Assembly (NCBI RefSeq): GCF_947500125.1
Contig: NZ_CANMRA010000011.1
Span: 60,945-124,944, forward strand
Direction: 5' to 3'
DNA from: an uncultured Kocuria sp.
GTDB lineage: Bacteria; Actinomycetota; Actinomycetes; Actinomycetales; Micrococcaceae
Length of the DNA: 64,000 bases
The translations under genes were made by a program, and so were the position numbers. Below the pieces are notes generated by a model, which did not search any database, had not been told where the DNA came from, and saw nothing but the letters and a program-made list of their open reading frames with translations. Positions 36,257-44,916 of the stretch are shown here, piece by piece (position 1 is the first letter of the stretch; each line of letters starts with the position of its first letter).

Positions 36257-36976
36257 ATGACGACCGAACACGTGATCGAGGAGCCGCACGGGGCGGGCTA
36301 CACCGAGCGGATGAACAAGCTGCGGGCCGGGGTGCTGGGTGCCAATGACGGGATCGTCTCGGTGGCCGCGGTCGTGGTCGGCGTGGCCGGCGCCACGACG
36401 AGCACCAGCGCGATCCTCCTGGCAGGGGGCGCGGCCCTGGTCGGCGGGGCCCTGTCCATGGCCCAGGGCGAGTACGTGTCCGTGTCCAGCCAGGCGGACT
36501 CCCACCGGGCCCTGATCGAGAAGGAGAAGCAGGAGCTGATCGACATGCCCGAGGCCGAGCTCCAGGAGCTCGCCGAGATCTACGAGACCAAGGGTCTGTC
36601 CACCGGGACGGCCCGGCTGGTGGCGCTGGAGCTCACCGAGCACGACGCCCTGGCCGCGCACCTCGACGCGGAGCTCAACATCGACGCGGACGACATCGTC
36701 AGCCCGTGGGGCGCGGCGGTCGCCTCCGCGCTGGCCTTCCTCGTGGGAGCACTGCTGCCCATGCTCGCGATCCTGCTGCCGCCGGAGGCCTGGCGGATCC
36801 CGGTGACCTTCGTCGCGGTGCTCGCGGCGCTCGCGCTCACCGGCTGGCTCGGGGCCCGCCTCGGGGACACGCCGCAGCGGGGCCGCGCGGTGCTGCGCGT
36901 GGTGGTGGGCGGGGCGCTGGCCCTGCTGGCCACCTTCGCGCTCGGCTGGCTGTTCGGCGTCACCGGCGTCGTCTGA
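36257..36976 (+). CDS. VIT1/CCC1-family metal transporter
   Basis: A 239-residue transporter of the vacuolar iron transporter family, which exports or sequesters Fe(II) or Mn(II). TMH1 carries the family motif LRAGVLGANDGIVSVAAVVV. GGALSMAQGEYVSVSSQADS marks the second helix and start of the charged cytoplasmic loop (residues about 75-150, metal-binding Glu-rich). Three more helices follow (PWGAAVASALAFLVGALLPM and beyond). No iron box is seen upstream. The transported metal is inferred. Confidence 0.92.
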   Translation: MTTEHVIEEPHGAGYTERMNKLRAGVLGANDGIVSVAAVVVGVAGATTSTSAILLAGGAALVGGALSMAQGEYVSVSSQADSHRALIEKEKQELIDMPEAELQELAEIYETKGLSTGTARLVALELTEHDALAAHLDAELNIDADDIVSPWGAAVASALAFLVGALLPMLAILLPPEAWRIPVTFVAVLAALALTGWLGARLGDTPQRGRAVLRVVVGGALALLATFALGWLFGVTGVV

Positions 36977-37012
36977 GCCGCTGCCGTGCGGGTCCGCGTC
37001 GCGGGCACGACG

Positions 37013-37050
37013 ACGTCGGGCCCCGTCTCCTCGGAGACGGGGCCCGACGT
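37013..37050. terminator. Bidirectional terminator, VIT transporter / thioredoxin
   Basis: An 18-bp perfect palindrome (arms 37013-37030 and 37033-37050) around a TC centre lies between the convergent stops at 36976 and 37090. GC-rich stem, no U tract. Confidence 0.85.
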
Positions 37051-37089
37051 GGTCGTGTCCGGCGTGCTCGTGCGGAAGCGGTTCCGCGC

Positions 37090-37467
37090 TCAGGCGTTGG
37101 GCGCGTCCTGGGACTGCTTCGCGACCTCGGCGCGGACCTCTTCCATGTCGAGGCCCTTGACGGCGTCGATGACCTGGTCGAGGGCGGAGGCGGGCAGGGC
37201 GCCCGGCTGGGAGAACACGAGGATGCCCTCGCGGAAGGCCATGAGCGTGGGGATCGACGAGATCTGGGCCGACGCGGCGAGCATCTGCTGCTCCTCCGTG
37301 TCGACCTTCCCGAAGACGATGTCCTCGTGCTTCTCCGAGGCGGCCTCGTAGGTCGGCGCGAACTGCTTGCAGGGGCCGCACCACTCGGCCCACCAGTCGA
37401 GCAGGACGATGTCGTTCTCGGCGATGGTCTGGCCCAGGGTGTCCTGGGTGATGTCAACGGTAGCCAT
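37090..37467 (-). CDS. trxA: Thioredoxin
   Basis: A 125-residue thioredoxin with active site WWAEWCGPCKQFAP, two redox Cys at about residues 33 and 36, and cis-Pro in ISSIPTLMAFREG. A C-terminal extension of about 20 charged residues (EEVRAEVAKQSQDAPNA) goes beyond the fold. The start is ATG 37467. It is monocistronic between a divergent flavoenzyme and a terminator. A dedicated partner is not evident; probably reduced by thioredoxin reductase encoded elsewhere. Confidence 0.94.
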   Translation of the reverse strand: MATVDITQDTLGQTIAENDIVLLDWWAEWCGPCKQFAPTYEAASEKHEDIVFGKVDTEEQQMLAASAQISSIPTLMAFREGILVFSQPGALPASALDQVIDAVKGLDMEEVRAEVAKQSQDAPNA

Positions 37468-37545
37468 GCCCTCCAGCGTAGAGGCCGGGCCGCCCGAGGG
37501 CACAGGATTTCACTGCTGGCTCAAGACCGGTCGGCGCGCCCGGAC

Positions 37546-37551
37546 TAGACT
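37546..37551 (+). promoter_or_regulatory. Candidate -10 box for the LLM oxidoreductase gene
   Basis: TAGACT 84 nt before the ATG at 37636. Between them is a direct repeat (CCGGCCCGGGCTT copies near 37572). Confidence 0.4.
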
Positions 37552-37635
37552 GGGCGCCCGGGCCGGTCCTCCGGCCCGGGCTTCCGGCCCGGGCTTCCGG
37601 ACCGGAGCCAGGCCCCGTGCACGCCGAGGTGCGCC

Positions 37636-38673
37636 ATGAACTTCGAGATCGGCATCTTCTCCCTGGGCGAGGTGGTCCCGGACCCCGTCACGGGCACCCG
37701 CCCCGACAGCCGTCAGCGCCTGCGGGACATCATCGAGCTGGCCGAGGCCGCGGAGCGCGCCGGGCTCACCGTGATGGGCGTCGGGGAGAACCACGGCACG
37801 GACGTGGTGGCGGCCTCCCCCGTGGTGCTGCTGTCCGCGATCGCCGGTCGCACCCACCTCCTGCGGCTCACCACCGCCGTCTCCGTGCTCACGGCCGGGG
37901 ACCCCGTGCGGCTCTACGAGCAGATCGCCATGCTGGACAACATCTCGGGTGGCCGGGCGGAGATGATCGTGGGCCGCGGCGCCTCCCAGGGCGTGCTGGA
38001 CGCCCTGGGCCTGGGGCAGGAGGACCACGACGCCATCTTCGAGGAGAAGCTGCGCCAGCTGCTCCGGGTGCGCGAGACGGACCCGGTGACCCTCGTCGGC
38101 CCGCTCCCCCAGCACGGCGTGGACTTCGACCTCGAGCCCCGTCCGCTGCAGCCGTGCCTGCCGATCTGGCTGGGCACCTCGGGCACGCCGGCCTCCGTGG
38201 CCCGCGCGGGGGCGCTCGGGCTGCCCCTCGCCCTGCTGCGCACGCACGGTCCGTTCGCCGGGGCCGTGCCCGTCGTCGCGGCCTACCGGCGGGCCCTCGA
38301 GTCGTCCTGCCGGGACGCCGGGACCCCGGTGGGTCTCAACGTGCCGGGCTTCGTGGCGCGCACCCCGGCGCAGGCGCGGGAGCTCAGCCACCCCTACTTC
38401 GCTGCCGGGGCCCGCAGCCACGGGCCGGTCCGGCCGGGCGATCCCCGCTGGTCCCGGGAGGAGTACGACCGGGAGTGCGCCCCGGAGGGGACCCTCGTGG
38501 TGGGGGACGTGGACGAGGTCGTCGCCAAGATCGTGGCGCAGCAGCGCGCGATGGGCCACGAGCGCCTCCTGCTGCGGATGGACGCGGGCGGCGTCCCGCA
38601 CCACCTGGCGCTGGAGTCGATCACGCTGCTCGGCGCCGAGGTGGTGCCACGGGTGCGCGCCGCCCTGGGCTGA
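37636..38673 (+). CDS. LLM-class flavin-dependent oxidoreductase
   Basis: A 345-residue luciferase-like TIM-barrel protein likely to use FMN or F420. Landmarks are FEIGIFSLGEVVPDPVTGTR, GVGENHGTDVVAASPVVLL, TTAVSVLTAGDPVRLYEQIA and the family motif ISGGRAEMIVGRGASQGVLD. GTSGTPASVARAGALGLPLA is also present. Substrate unknown. It converges on the sortase gene with only 9 nt between stop codons and no terminator hairpin. Confidence 0.9.
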   Translation: MNFEIGIFSLGEVVPDPVTGTRPDSRQRLRDIIELAEAAERAGLTVMGVGENHGTDVVAASPVVLLSAIAGRTHLLRLTTAVSVLTAGDPVRLYEQIAMLDNISGGRAEMIVGRGASQGVLDALGLGQEDHDAIFEEKLRQLLRVRETDPVTLVGPLPQHGVDFDLEPRPLQPCLPIWLGTSGTPASVARAGALGLPLALLRTHGPFAGAVPVVAAYRRALESSCRDAGTPVGLNVPGFVARTPAQARELSHPYFAAGARSHGPVRPGDPRWSREEYDRECAPEGTLVVGDVDEVVAKIVAQQRAMGHERLLLRMDAGGVPHHLALESITLLGAEVVPRVRAALG

Positions 38674-38682
38674 GGCCCGGGG

Positions 38683-39357
38683 TCAGTCCTGCGCGGGGGA
38701 CGCCGTGAGCACGACGTTCTTGCCCCACAGGTCCTCGGTGTAGCAGCTGACGATGACCAGCCGGTCCGGCACGATCCGCCAGATGTCGCTGTCCTTCAGG
38801 GTGTTCTTGTCGTGGGTGACCACGGAGTCCACCACGTACTCCAGGGTCCCGGTCCCGGTCTCGACCTCGATCTCGCTGCCCACCAGGCCGGGGTCGCTCA
38901 GCCGGTTGAACGGGGCGTCCCGGTCCTCCCAGCTGTGGCCGGTGATGTAGGTGGTGTTCTCCGACCCCTCCCCCGGCATCCCGTACGGGGTGAGCCAGTA
39001 GCCGTCCAGGGTGTCCGGCGGGACCAGCAGCTCCGTGGCCAGCTCCTGCTCGCTGGGCGTCAGCGGCAGGACGGTCACGTCGAACCCGGCGTCCTCGACG
39101 GCCAGCCGCACGGGCGCCGCCGCCGCCGGCCGGTCGGAGGAGGCCGTGGCGGACGCCGCGGTGGTGGGTGCCGCCGGGGTGGCCTCCCCCGGGGCGGCCG
39201 CCGTCGCGGCCGGGGAGCCGGCGTCGGTGCCCTCCGCGCCCCACGGGTCCGTCAGCAGCACCGTGGACAGGACCGCCACGGCGCCGAGACCGCCGGCGGC
39301 GGCCCAGCGCGTGCTGGCACTGCGGCGCGGCGCGGCCTTCTGCTCGGGGGCGTCCAT
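38683..39357 (-). CDS. Class E/F-like sortase with atypical active site
   Basis: A 224-residue membrane-anchored sortase. One N-terminal helix (GGLGAVAVLSTVLLTD, about 22-37) leads to an Ala/Thr/Pro linker (40-82) and a catalytic domain. The conserved His141 is in YITGHSWED and the nucleophile Cys205 in RLVIVSCYTEDL. At the usual catalytic Arg position (YRDNV in relatives) this protein reads WGKNVV, so the Arg appears replaced by Gly or Lys. It lies 85 nt downstream of a candidate wall protein on the same strand. Class assignment (E versus F) is uncertain. Confidence 0.8.
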   Translation of the reverse strand: MDAPEQKAAPRRSASTRWAAAGGLGAVAVLSTVLLTDPWGAEGTDAGSPAATAAAPGEATPAAPTTAASATASSDRPAAAAPVRLAVEDAGFDVTVLPLTPSEQELATELLVPPDTLDGYWLTPYGMPGEGSENTTYITGHSWEDRDAPFNRLSDPGLVGSEIEVETGTGTLEYVVDSVVTHDKNTLKDSDIWRIVPDRLVIVSCYTEDLWGKNVVLTASPAQD

Positions 39358-39442
39358 GCTGGGGTCCTCACGGGTCGGCTCGGGAAATGGCTGCGCCCTG
39401 GTGCCGCGCGAGCGCGGCACCAGGGCGGTCAGCGGTGCTGGA

Positions 39443-40126
39443 TCAGGCGCGCCCGCGGCGCATCCGGAAGGCCACGGCCCCCGACACGGCCGCACCGGCG
39501 GCCAGCAGGCCGGCCAGCACACCCGTGCTGAGCCCGCCCTCCTCAGCAGTCTGCATGTTGATGCCCTGGTTCACACCGGTGTCGGTGCCCGCGCCGGCCC
39601 AGTCCTCGGAGTCGCTCCAGTCGTCCCCGCCGGTCCCGGTGCCCAGGACCTCGCAGTTGTTCTGGAACAGCGCCACGAGATCGGCGCCGTCCTCCATGAA
39701 GACCTCGCCCTGCGCACGGGCCTCCGTGGCGGCGGTCCGGAAGTTCGCCGCGGCCGCGGAGCTGGCCGCGTAGGCCTCGTCCACGGCGGGGTCGTCCGTC
39801 GACGCGGCGTAGGACTCCTGCAGGTTCAGGATCTCGGTCCAGGCGCCGCGGGCACGGTCCATGGTGGCGTCGTTCACGATGGCGTCCTCCAGCACGGCCT
39901 GCTGGGTCTGGAGCTGGGCCAGGACGGCCTGGTCCGTGACGAGGGAGTTGAAGTGCGCGCCCGTGTCGTAGAGGTGGTCGGCCGCGGTGACCAGGTTGGT
40001 CACCGTGGTGCTGGCGGCGGGGGCCACACAGGTGTCGGCGTGGGCCGCGGGGGCGCCCAGGAACAGGCCTCCGGCCAGGACGGCAGCCGACGAGCCCGCG
40101 GCCACCCACTTCTTCACAGCAGTCAT
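39443..40126 (-). CDS. Secreted protein with C-terminal membrane anchor, candidate sortase partner
   Basis: A 227-residue exported protein. The signal peptide (MTAVKKWVAAGSSAAVLAGG onward) is cut after AHA30. The mature part is helical with two Cys (33 and 158) that may pair. A Gly/Asp/Ser linker precedes a terminal hydrophobic helix (LSTGVLAGLLAAGAAVSGAV) and a basic tail RMRRGRA. This is a wall-sorting-signal layout, but no LPxTG is seen; the nearest sequence before the helix is INMQTAEEGG. Next gene is a sortase. No known family recognised. Confidence 0.75.
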   Translation of the reverse strand: MTAVKKWVAAGSSAAVLAGGLFLGAPAAHADTCVAPAASTTVTNLVTAADHLYDTGAHFNSLVTDQAVLAQLQTQQAVLEDAIVNDATMDRARGAWTEILNLQESYAASTDDPAVDEAYAASSAAAANFRTAATEARAQGEVFMEDGADLVALFQNNCEVLGTGTGGDDWSDSEDWAGAGTDTGVNQGINMQTAEEGGLSTGVLAGLLAAGAAVSGAVAFRMRRGRA

Positions 40127-40557
40127 ATCGGTCTGTCTCCTCAAATCATTCAGAACCCCGGGCCTGCCCCTGGGGTACCAGCGCGCGGCACAGTCCTTCC
40201 CAGCGCCCTCGGCGTCGCGCACCGGCGGGAGCACTGCAGGGTCGGTCGTGCTGCTGGTCATCCGGTGTAGGGGGTCCCGACGTGCCGGCTCGGGGAGTGC
40301 GGGCACGTGGCCGGATGATGCTGTCGCCTCAAGATACAAGGGTATTCATGTTCTTAGCAATTGTTAAGGCTGTCACGGCGCGGCGCGCGTCCCGGCGTGT
40401 CCCCGGATCGGGGGATCCGGCCCCATGATTCCGCGCCGGCGCGGGAGCTCCCGTTCCGAGGTCCTGCACCGGCCCAGGGGGCGCTCGCGGCGGCCAGGAG
40501 AGTGGCGCGCGTCCCGGCGGCGAGGGACCGCGCGCCGGGTCGTGACCGGCAACGACG
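40127..40557 (-). other. 430-bp leader/promoter region of the wall-protein gene
   Basis: The interval between the wall-protein ATG and the tRNA-Tyr terminator contains no plausible gene. Next to the ATG is GGAGACAG (ribosome site). Further up is a hairpin (ACCCC..GGGGT, 40156-40178). At 40331-40370 there is an AT-rich island with a palindrome. On the minus strand TTGCTA (40363-40358) and TATCTT (near 40335) are 17-18 nt apart and could be a -35/-10 pair, which would give a leader of roughly 200 nt. Confidence 0.45.
40353..40368. promoter_or_regulatory. AT-rich near-perfect palindrome
   Basis: CTTAGCAATTGTTAAG is symmetrical except for one base pair (G/T against A/C). It is the most AT-rich spot in its neighbourhood and overlaps the candidate -35 of the wall-protein gene, so it is a possible operator. 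Confidence 0.4.
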
Positions 40558-40585
40558 AAGGCCCCGGTCCTCGGACCGGGGCCTT
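40558..40585 (-). terminator. Terminator of tRNA-Tyr
   Basis: A perfect 13-bp stem (AAGGCCCCGGTCC and its complement) with a 2-nt centre begins 15 nt beyond the 3' end of tRNA-Tyr on the minus strand. Confidence 0.8.
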
Positions 40586-40600
40586 GCGTGGTGTCGCTCG

Positions 40601-40682
40601 TGGCAGATGAGGGATTCGAACCCCCGTAGGCATTGCCAGCTGATTTACAGTCAGCCCCCTTTGGCCGCTCGGGTAATCTGCC
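40601..40682 (-). tRNA. tyrT: tRNA-Tyr (GTA anticodon)
   Basis: The minus strand has acceptor GGCAGAT/ATCTGCC with A discriminator and anticodon loop CTGTAAA (GTA) on stem GCTGA/TCAGC. A long variable arm and T-loop GTTCGAATC complete it. The 82-nt length fits a class II tRNA. Confidence 0.96.
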
Positions 40683-40788
40683 GGGGTGCTGCCCCCGGTC
40701 CGTCCGGACCGGCGGTGGCGGCCCCCGCGTGCGGGAGCAGTTCAACAGTACAGAACATCCGCCGCGATGCGAAATTGCCGGGACCGGC

Positions 40789-41109
40789 TCAGGGAGCGAG
40801 CCGCTCGCAGACCTGCTGGAGGAACTTCTTGGCCTGCTCGGCGGTGATCTCGCCGTGGGTCACGGCCTCCGCGAGGTCCTGGGCGACGCCGACCAGTCGC
40901 TGGGCCACCTCGGGGTCGATCCGCTCGGGGGCCGCGGCCCCCGTGCCCGGGTGCGGCCGCGGCGCCGTCTCGGCCGCGGTGGCCGCCGCCGGGCCCAGCC
41001 CGATGCCCATCAGCAGGACCGCCGCCAGCGCGGTGGCCGCCACGGCGCTGCCGCGCCGGGTCCGGCCCGGGACGGGCACCACGTCGTCGTGGCCCTGGGA
41101 TGTGCTCAT
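40789..41109 (-). CDS. Small exported or membrane-anchored hypothetical protein
   Basis: A 106-residue protein with a polar N-terminus (about 20 residues), a hydrophobic helix [19 protein letters not shown] and an Ala-x-Ala site that may be cleaved. A mature domain of about 60 residues ends [16 protein letters not shown]. No known family recognised. It is divergent from yajQ by 136 nt, with the yajQ promoter in between. Confidence 0.65.
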   Translation of the reverse strand: MSTSQGHDDVVPVPGRTRRGSAVAATALAAVLLMGIGLGPAAATAAETAPRPHPGTGAAAPERIDPEVAQRLVGVAQDLAEAVTHGEITAEQAKKFLQQVCERLAP

Positions 41110-41245
41110 GCCGCCATCCTGGGAGACCGACCTGAACAGTTCCTTGGGCGCAGGTCACGAAACGGTGACGAGGCCGCCCGGTAGGCTGGGCCACAGTCCC
41201 ACGGGCCGCACACCGCCCGTCCACCGTCCCAGCACAGGAGGCAGC

Positions 41246-41737
41246 ATGGCCAGCGATTCCTCGTTCGACGTCGTCAGCAAGGTCGACAAGCAGGAGGTGT
41301 CCAACGCCCTGAACCAGGCGCAGAAGGAGATCGCGCAGCGCTACGACTTCAAGGGCGTGGGCGCCGAGATCGACTTCTCCGGCGAGAAGATCCTCATGAA
41401 GGCGAATTCCGAGGAGCGCGTCAACGCCGTCCTCGACGTCTTCCAGTCGAAGCTGGTCAAGCGCGGCATCTCCCTGAAGTCCCTCGACGCCGGGGAGCCC
41501 TTCGCCTCCGGCAAGGAGTACCGGATCGAGGCCTCCGTGAAGGAGGGCATCGCCCAGGACCAGGCGAAGAAGATCACCAAGCTCATCCGCGACGAGGGCC
41601 CCAAGGGCGTCAAGGCCACCATCCAGGGCGACGAGCTCCGGGTGTCCTCCAAGTCCCGCGACGACCTCCAGGACGTCATCACGCTGCTCAAGGGCTCGGA
41701 GCTCGACGTGGACCTGCAGTTCATCAACTACCGCTGA
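41246..41737 (+). CDS. yajQ: YajQ-family nucleotide-binding protein
   Basis: A 163-residue UPF0234/YajQ protein made of two similar ferredoxin-like domains. Marks are [55 protein letters not shown] and the end [13 protein letters not shown]. Homologues bind tRNA/GTP and in some bacteria cyclic-di-GMP; the role here is not known. CAGGAGG precedes the ATG. It is followed by a long palindromic terminator. Confidence 0.95.
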   Translation: MASDSSFDVVSKVDKQEVSNALNQAQKEIAQRYDFKGVGAEIDFSGEKILMKANSEERVNAVLDVFQSKLVKRGISLKSLDAGEPFASGKEYRIEASVKEGIAQDQAKKITKLIRDEGPKGVKATIQGDELRVSSKSRDDLQDVITLLKGSELDVDLQFINYR

Positions 41738-41761
41738 GTCCCGGCACGCAGCTCGCCCCGC

Positions 41762-41809
41762 ACGACGACGGAGCCGCCCACCTCGCGAGGTGGGCGGCTC
41801 CGTCGTCGT
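41762..41809. terminator. 48-bp perfect palindrome, yajQ / htpX terminator
   Basis: A completely symmetrical 24-bp-per-arm sequence centred at 41785/41786 between the convergent stops at 41737 and 41822. It is one of the longest uninterrupted palindromes in the window. Confidence 0.85.
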
Positions 41810-41821
41810 CGGTGGGTGCGG

Positions 41822-42706
41822 TCAGCGGCGGCCGATCCCGGCCATGCCCTCGAGCCGGGCCACGCGGTCGGCGGTCGGCGGGTGGGTGCGGAACAGGCTC
41901 GCCGCGCCGCCGCCCCGGAACGGGTTGGCGATCATCAGGTGCGAGGTGTTGACGAGTTTCTGGTCGGCGGGGTTCAGCGGCCGCGCGTTCGTGCCCGTCT
42001 CGATCTTGCGCAGGGCCGAGGCCAGCGCCAGCGGGTCCCCTGTGAGCTGCGCGCCGTCCTCGTCGGCGTCGTACTCGCGCGTGCGGGAGACCGCGAGCTG
42101 GATGACGGTCGCGGCGAGGGGCGCCAGGAAGGCCAGGAGCAGCCCCACCAGGGGGTTGCCGCGGTCGCCGCCCCGCCCGCCGCCGAAGATGGCCGTGAAC
42201 TGGAGGAACTGCGCGGCCGCGGTGATGATGCCGGCCACGGCCGCGGCGATCGAGGACGTGAGGATGTCCCGGTTGTAGACGTGCATCAGCTCGTGGCCGA
42301 GCACGCCCCGCAGCTCGCGCTCGTCGAGCAGCTGGAGGATGCCCTCCGTCACGCAGACCGCGGAGTTCTCCGGGTTCCGCCCGGTGGCGAACGCGTTGGG
42401 GCTCATCGTCGGCGCGATGAACAGGCGGGGCATCGGCTGGTTCGCCCGCTGCGACAGCTCCCGCACGATCCGGTAGTACCCCGGCGCCTGCTCCTCCGTG
42501 ACGGGGATGGCACGCATGGAGCGCAGTGCGAGCTTGTCGCTGTTCCAGTAGCTGTACGCCGTGGACGCCAGGCCGATCAGCGCGAAGATCCAGATGAAGA
42601 CGCTGCTGCCCGTCCCGCTCGCCACGAACCACCCGATGGCCAGCAGCACCGCCCACAAGCCGCCGAGGAGCAGGACGGTCTTGAGCCCGTTGTTGTGGTG
42701 GTGCAT
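41822..42706 (-). CDS. htpX: HtpX-type M48 zinc metalloprotease
   Basis: A 294-residue membrane protease that removes damaged membrane proteins. Two N-terminal helices ([20 protein letters not shown] and [20 protein letters not shown]) are followed by the zinc motif [17 protein letters not shown]. Two more helices then lead to the third zinc ligand Glu in [18 protein letters not shown] His-rich start MHHHNNG is typical of actinobacterial HtpX. It is the only gene of its unit. Confidence 0.95.
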   Translation of the reverse strand: MHHHNNGLKTVLLLGGLWAVLLAIGWFVASGTGSSVFIWIFALIGLASTAYSYWNSDKLALRSMRAIPVTEEQAPGYYRIVRELSQRANQPMPRLFIAPTMSPNAFATGRNPENSAVCVTEGILQLLDERELRGVLGHELMHVYNRDILTSSIAAAVAGIITAAAQFLQFTAIFGGGRGGDRGNPLVGLLLAFLAPLAATVIQLAVSRTREYDADEDGAQLTGDPLALASALRKIETGTNARPLNPADQKLVNTSHLMIANPFRGGGAASLFRTHPPTADRVARLEGMAGIGRR

Positions 42707-42853
42707 CGCGGGTGCGGCTCCTTCATCGGGGGCATGGGTCTTCCGCTGAGCACAACCGCGCCGGCGGCTCAGGTCTTCCCCGGTCGGGCGACGCCCAGAG
42801 ATCTCCCAGCGGGCTCCTGGCGTCCTTCCGCTCGCCCCCGGAGCGGGCCGCGG

Positions 42854-44662
42854 TCACACGCCGGGGGTGGGGCCGGCGACGGCGGTCTCGCCGGGCGCAG
42901 GGGGCGTGCTCCCGGGCGCCGGTGCCGCGCTCCCGGGCGCCGGGGCACCGGCTGCCGGGGGCTGGGACGCCAGGACGTCGGGGACGGGGACCTCCGCGGC
43001 GGGAGGCTCGGACGCCGGGGGCTGCTCCAGCGGGGCCTGCGGCACCGGTGCTTCGGACACCGGTGCTCCGGGCTCGGGGGTCTCGGCCGCCGGGGTCTCG
43101 GTCGCCGGTGACTCCGCCACGGGGGTCCCACCGGCCGGCACCTCGGGCGCGGGCCTCCCGGGCGCTGGTGCCTCGGGAGCCGGCGGCTGCTCGTCGCCGG
43201 CGCCCCCGGTCGACGTGCCTCCGTCGTCCCCGGACGACGCCGGAGCGCCGCCCCCGCCACCGGCGGCGGCGCCGTCCGCCGATGACGCCCCCGGGGACCC
43301 TGCACCCGAGGACCCGGCGCCCGGGCCCTCTGCGCGCGACGCCGCGGACCGGGGCGCACGGCCGTCGTCCAGGGCGCTCTTCTGCGTGTGGGGCGCCTCC
43401 CCCGTCCCGCGGCCGGTCGACGCGCCGGAGCCGGCGCCGGTCCCCCCGGCGCCTGCGGCCGACCCCTCCTCCGTGGCGGCGGTGATGAGCGTGGCGCTGC
43501 CGGCACGCGCGGTACGCGCCTCGGCGGCGGCCTCGGTCAGGGGGCCGGGAGACGGTTCGGTGGTCGGCAGCGACAGCAGCCCGCCGGCCCGGCCGGGCAC
43601 CGCGGCACCGGGGCCGCGTGCCACCGTCGCCGCGGCGTCGTCGGTCCCGGAGGACGTGGGAGGCGCGGCGGCGGAGGACGGCGTCGTGCCGGAGCCGCCG
43701 ACCCGCCCGGAGGCCTGGGTTGTCCCGTCGCCGAGACCGCCGGAGCCCGTCACGGCGACTCCGGCGAGCGCCGCGGCGGCTGCCAGGGCGCCGGCGCCGA
43801 GCAGCACCTTCCGGCCCCGGCGTGAGACGTGGACGGCGGCGAGGGCCCCGCCTGCCACGTCGGTGCCCGGAGCCGCGCCCAGGCGTCCGGCGCTCATCCG
43901 TCCGGCGGTCCGGATCAGCTCCCCGAGCTCGTCGGTCCGGGTGTCCCACAGCGGCACCCCGGCGAGCACGGGCAGCAGCCAGCCGCGCAGGCCGGCCTCG
44001 GTGTCCTGGAGGTACAGGTGGTCGGCGGTGCAGCGGGGGCACTCGTCGAGGTGGGACCGCACGGCCTGCGTCCGCTCGGCCGTCAGGCCGTCGTCCCCGA
44101 AGGCGCCGAGGTCGGCCGCGCAGTCCGCGCACCCGGGGAGGGTGGTAAGATCCAGCCGGGCCTGGCGGTAGGCGGCCCGCAGCCCGGCGCGCGCCTCGAG
44201 GTGCAGCGCGGTGGTGGCCGCCGGGCTCAGCCCGAGCACCGCGGCCGTCCGCTCGAGCTCGAGGGCCTCGATCTCGAGGTGCCACAGCACGGCCTGCCAG
44301 GACGCCGGAAGGCCGAGATAGACGCCGGTGACGGTCTCGGCCGCGTGCCCTCGCTCCACGCCTGCCCGGCCGACGACGGAGACCAGCCGGGCCCGCAGGA
44401 AGACGCCCGGTCCGTCCTCGGCCTCGCCCTTCCCGCCCTCGTCGCCGAGCTCGGCGAGGAGCTGGTCGAAGGAGGTGCCCGCCAGCTGCTCCGCGTCCTG
44501 GCGGCTCGGCGTGTGGAGCCGGGCCACGACCACGGCGGTGTGCCAGTGCCGGTCCCGCAGGTCCGGGAAGGCGTCGGGGCGCTGCGCCCGCACCGCGGCG
44601 AGCAGCTCCTCGTCGGTGCGAGGGGTGCGCCCCTGGGCGAGCGCCTCGGTCGTGCGCGTCAT
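42854..44662 (-). CDS. Sigma-like / zinc-finger / membrane fusion protein, paralogue A
   Basis: A 602-residue protein. Residues 15-170 look like an ECF sigma factor in outline: a divergent region 2 (DEELLAAVRAQRPDAFPDLR) and a helical region-4-like part (GLPASWQAVLWHLEIEALEL, then ERTAAVLGLSPAATTALHLE). Next is a ZAS-like zinc motif with C178, C181, H204, C208 and C211 (HLDECPRC). One membrane helix spans about 286-304 and a 300-residue Ala/Pro/Gly/Ser tail would be outside. Regulator and its anti-factor in one chain is unusual. Paralogue B lies 254 nt upstream. Confidence 0.75.
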   Translation of the reverse strand: MTRTTEALAQGRTPRTDEELLAAVRAQRPDAFPDLRDRHWHTAVVVARLHTPSRQDAEQLAGTSFDQLLAELGDEGGKGEAEDGPGVFLRARLVSVVGRAGVERGHAAETVTGVYLGLPASWQAVLWHLEIEALELERTAAVLGLSPAATTALHLEARAGLRAAYRQARLDLTTLPGCADCAADLGAFGDDGLTAERTQAVRSHLDECPRCTADHLYLQDTEAGLRGWLLPVLAGVPLWDTRTDELGELIRTAGRMSAGRLGAAPGTDVAGGALAAVHVSRRGRKVLLGAGALAAAAALAGVAVTGSGGLGDGTTQASGRVGGSGTTPSSAAAPPTSSGTDDAAATVARGPGAAVPGRAGGLLSLPTTEPSPGPLTEAAAEARTARAGSATLITAATEEGSAAGAGGTGAGSGASTGRGTGEAPHTQKSALDDGRAPRSAASRAEGPGAGSSGAGSPGASSADGAAAGGGGGAPASSGDDGGTSTGGAGDEQPPAPEAPAPGRPAPEVPAGGTPVAESPATETPAAETPEPGAPVSEAPVPQAPLEQPPASEPPAAEVPVPDVLASQPPAAGAPAPGSAAPAPGSTPPAPGETAVAGPTPGV

Positions 44663-44916
44663 GGGATCTCCGTGGGTCTCGGGAACGCTCGGCCACCTTT
44701 CGGTGCGGGCGACCCGGGAGCGGTGCCGCAGGGTCGCGGCCCCCCGGCGATCACGATGACGACGCGCGCGCCGACGGCGTGCGGTTCCTGACTGTGGACC
44801 CCCCGGTCCCCCGGTCCCATCGTAGAGCGCGGCGGCGGAGGGCCGCACGCCACCCCGTCACGACTCGTTCCCGTTCGTAACACTGGACCGCCGGGGGCGA
44901 CGGCGGGGACCTGCGC

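Noticed and set aside
40141..40200. A c-di-AMP or cobalamin riboswitch before the wall-protein gene
   Set aside because: A hairpin is present but I could not match conserved core sequences of either class by eye.
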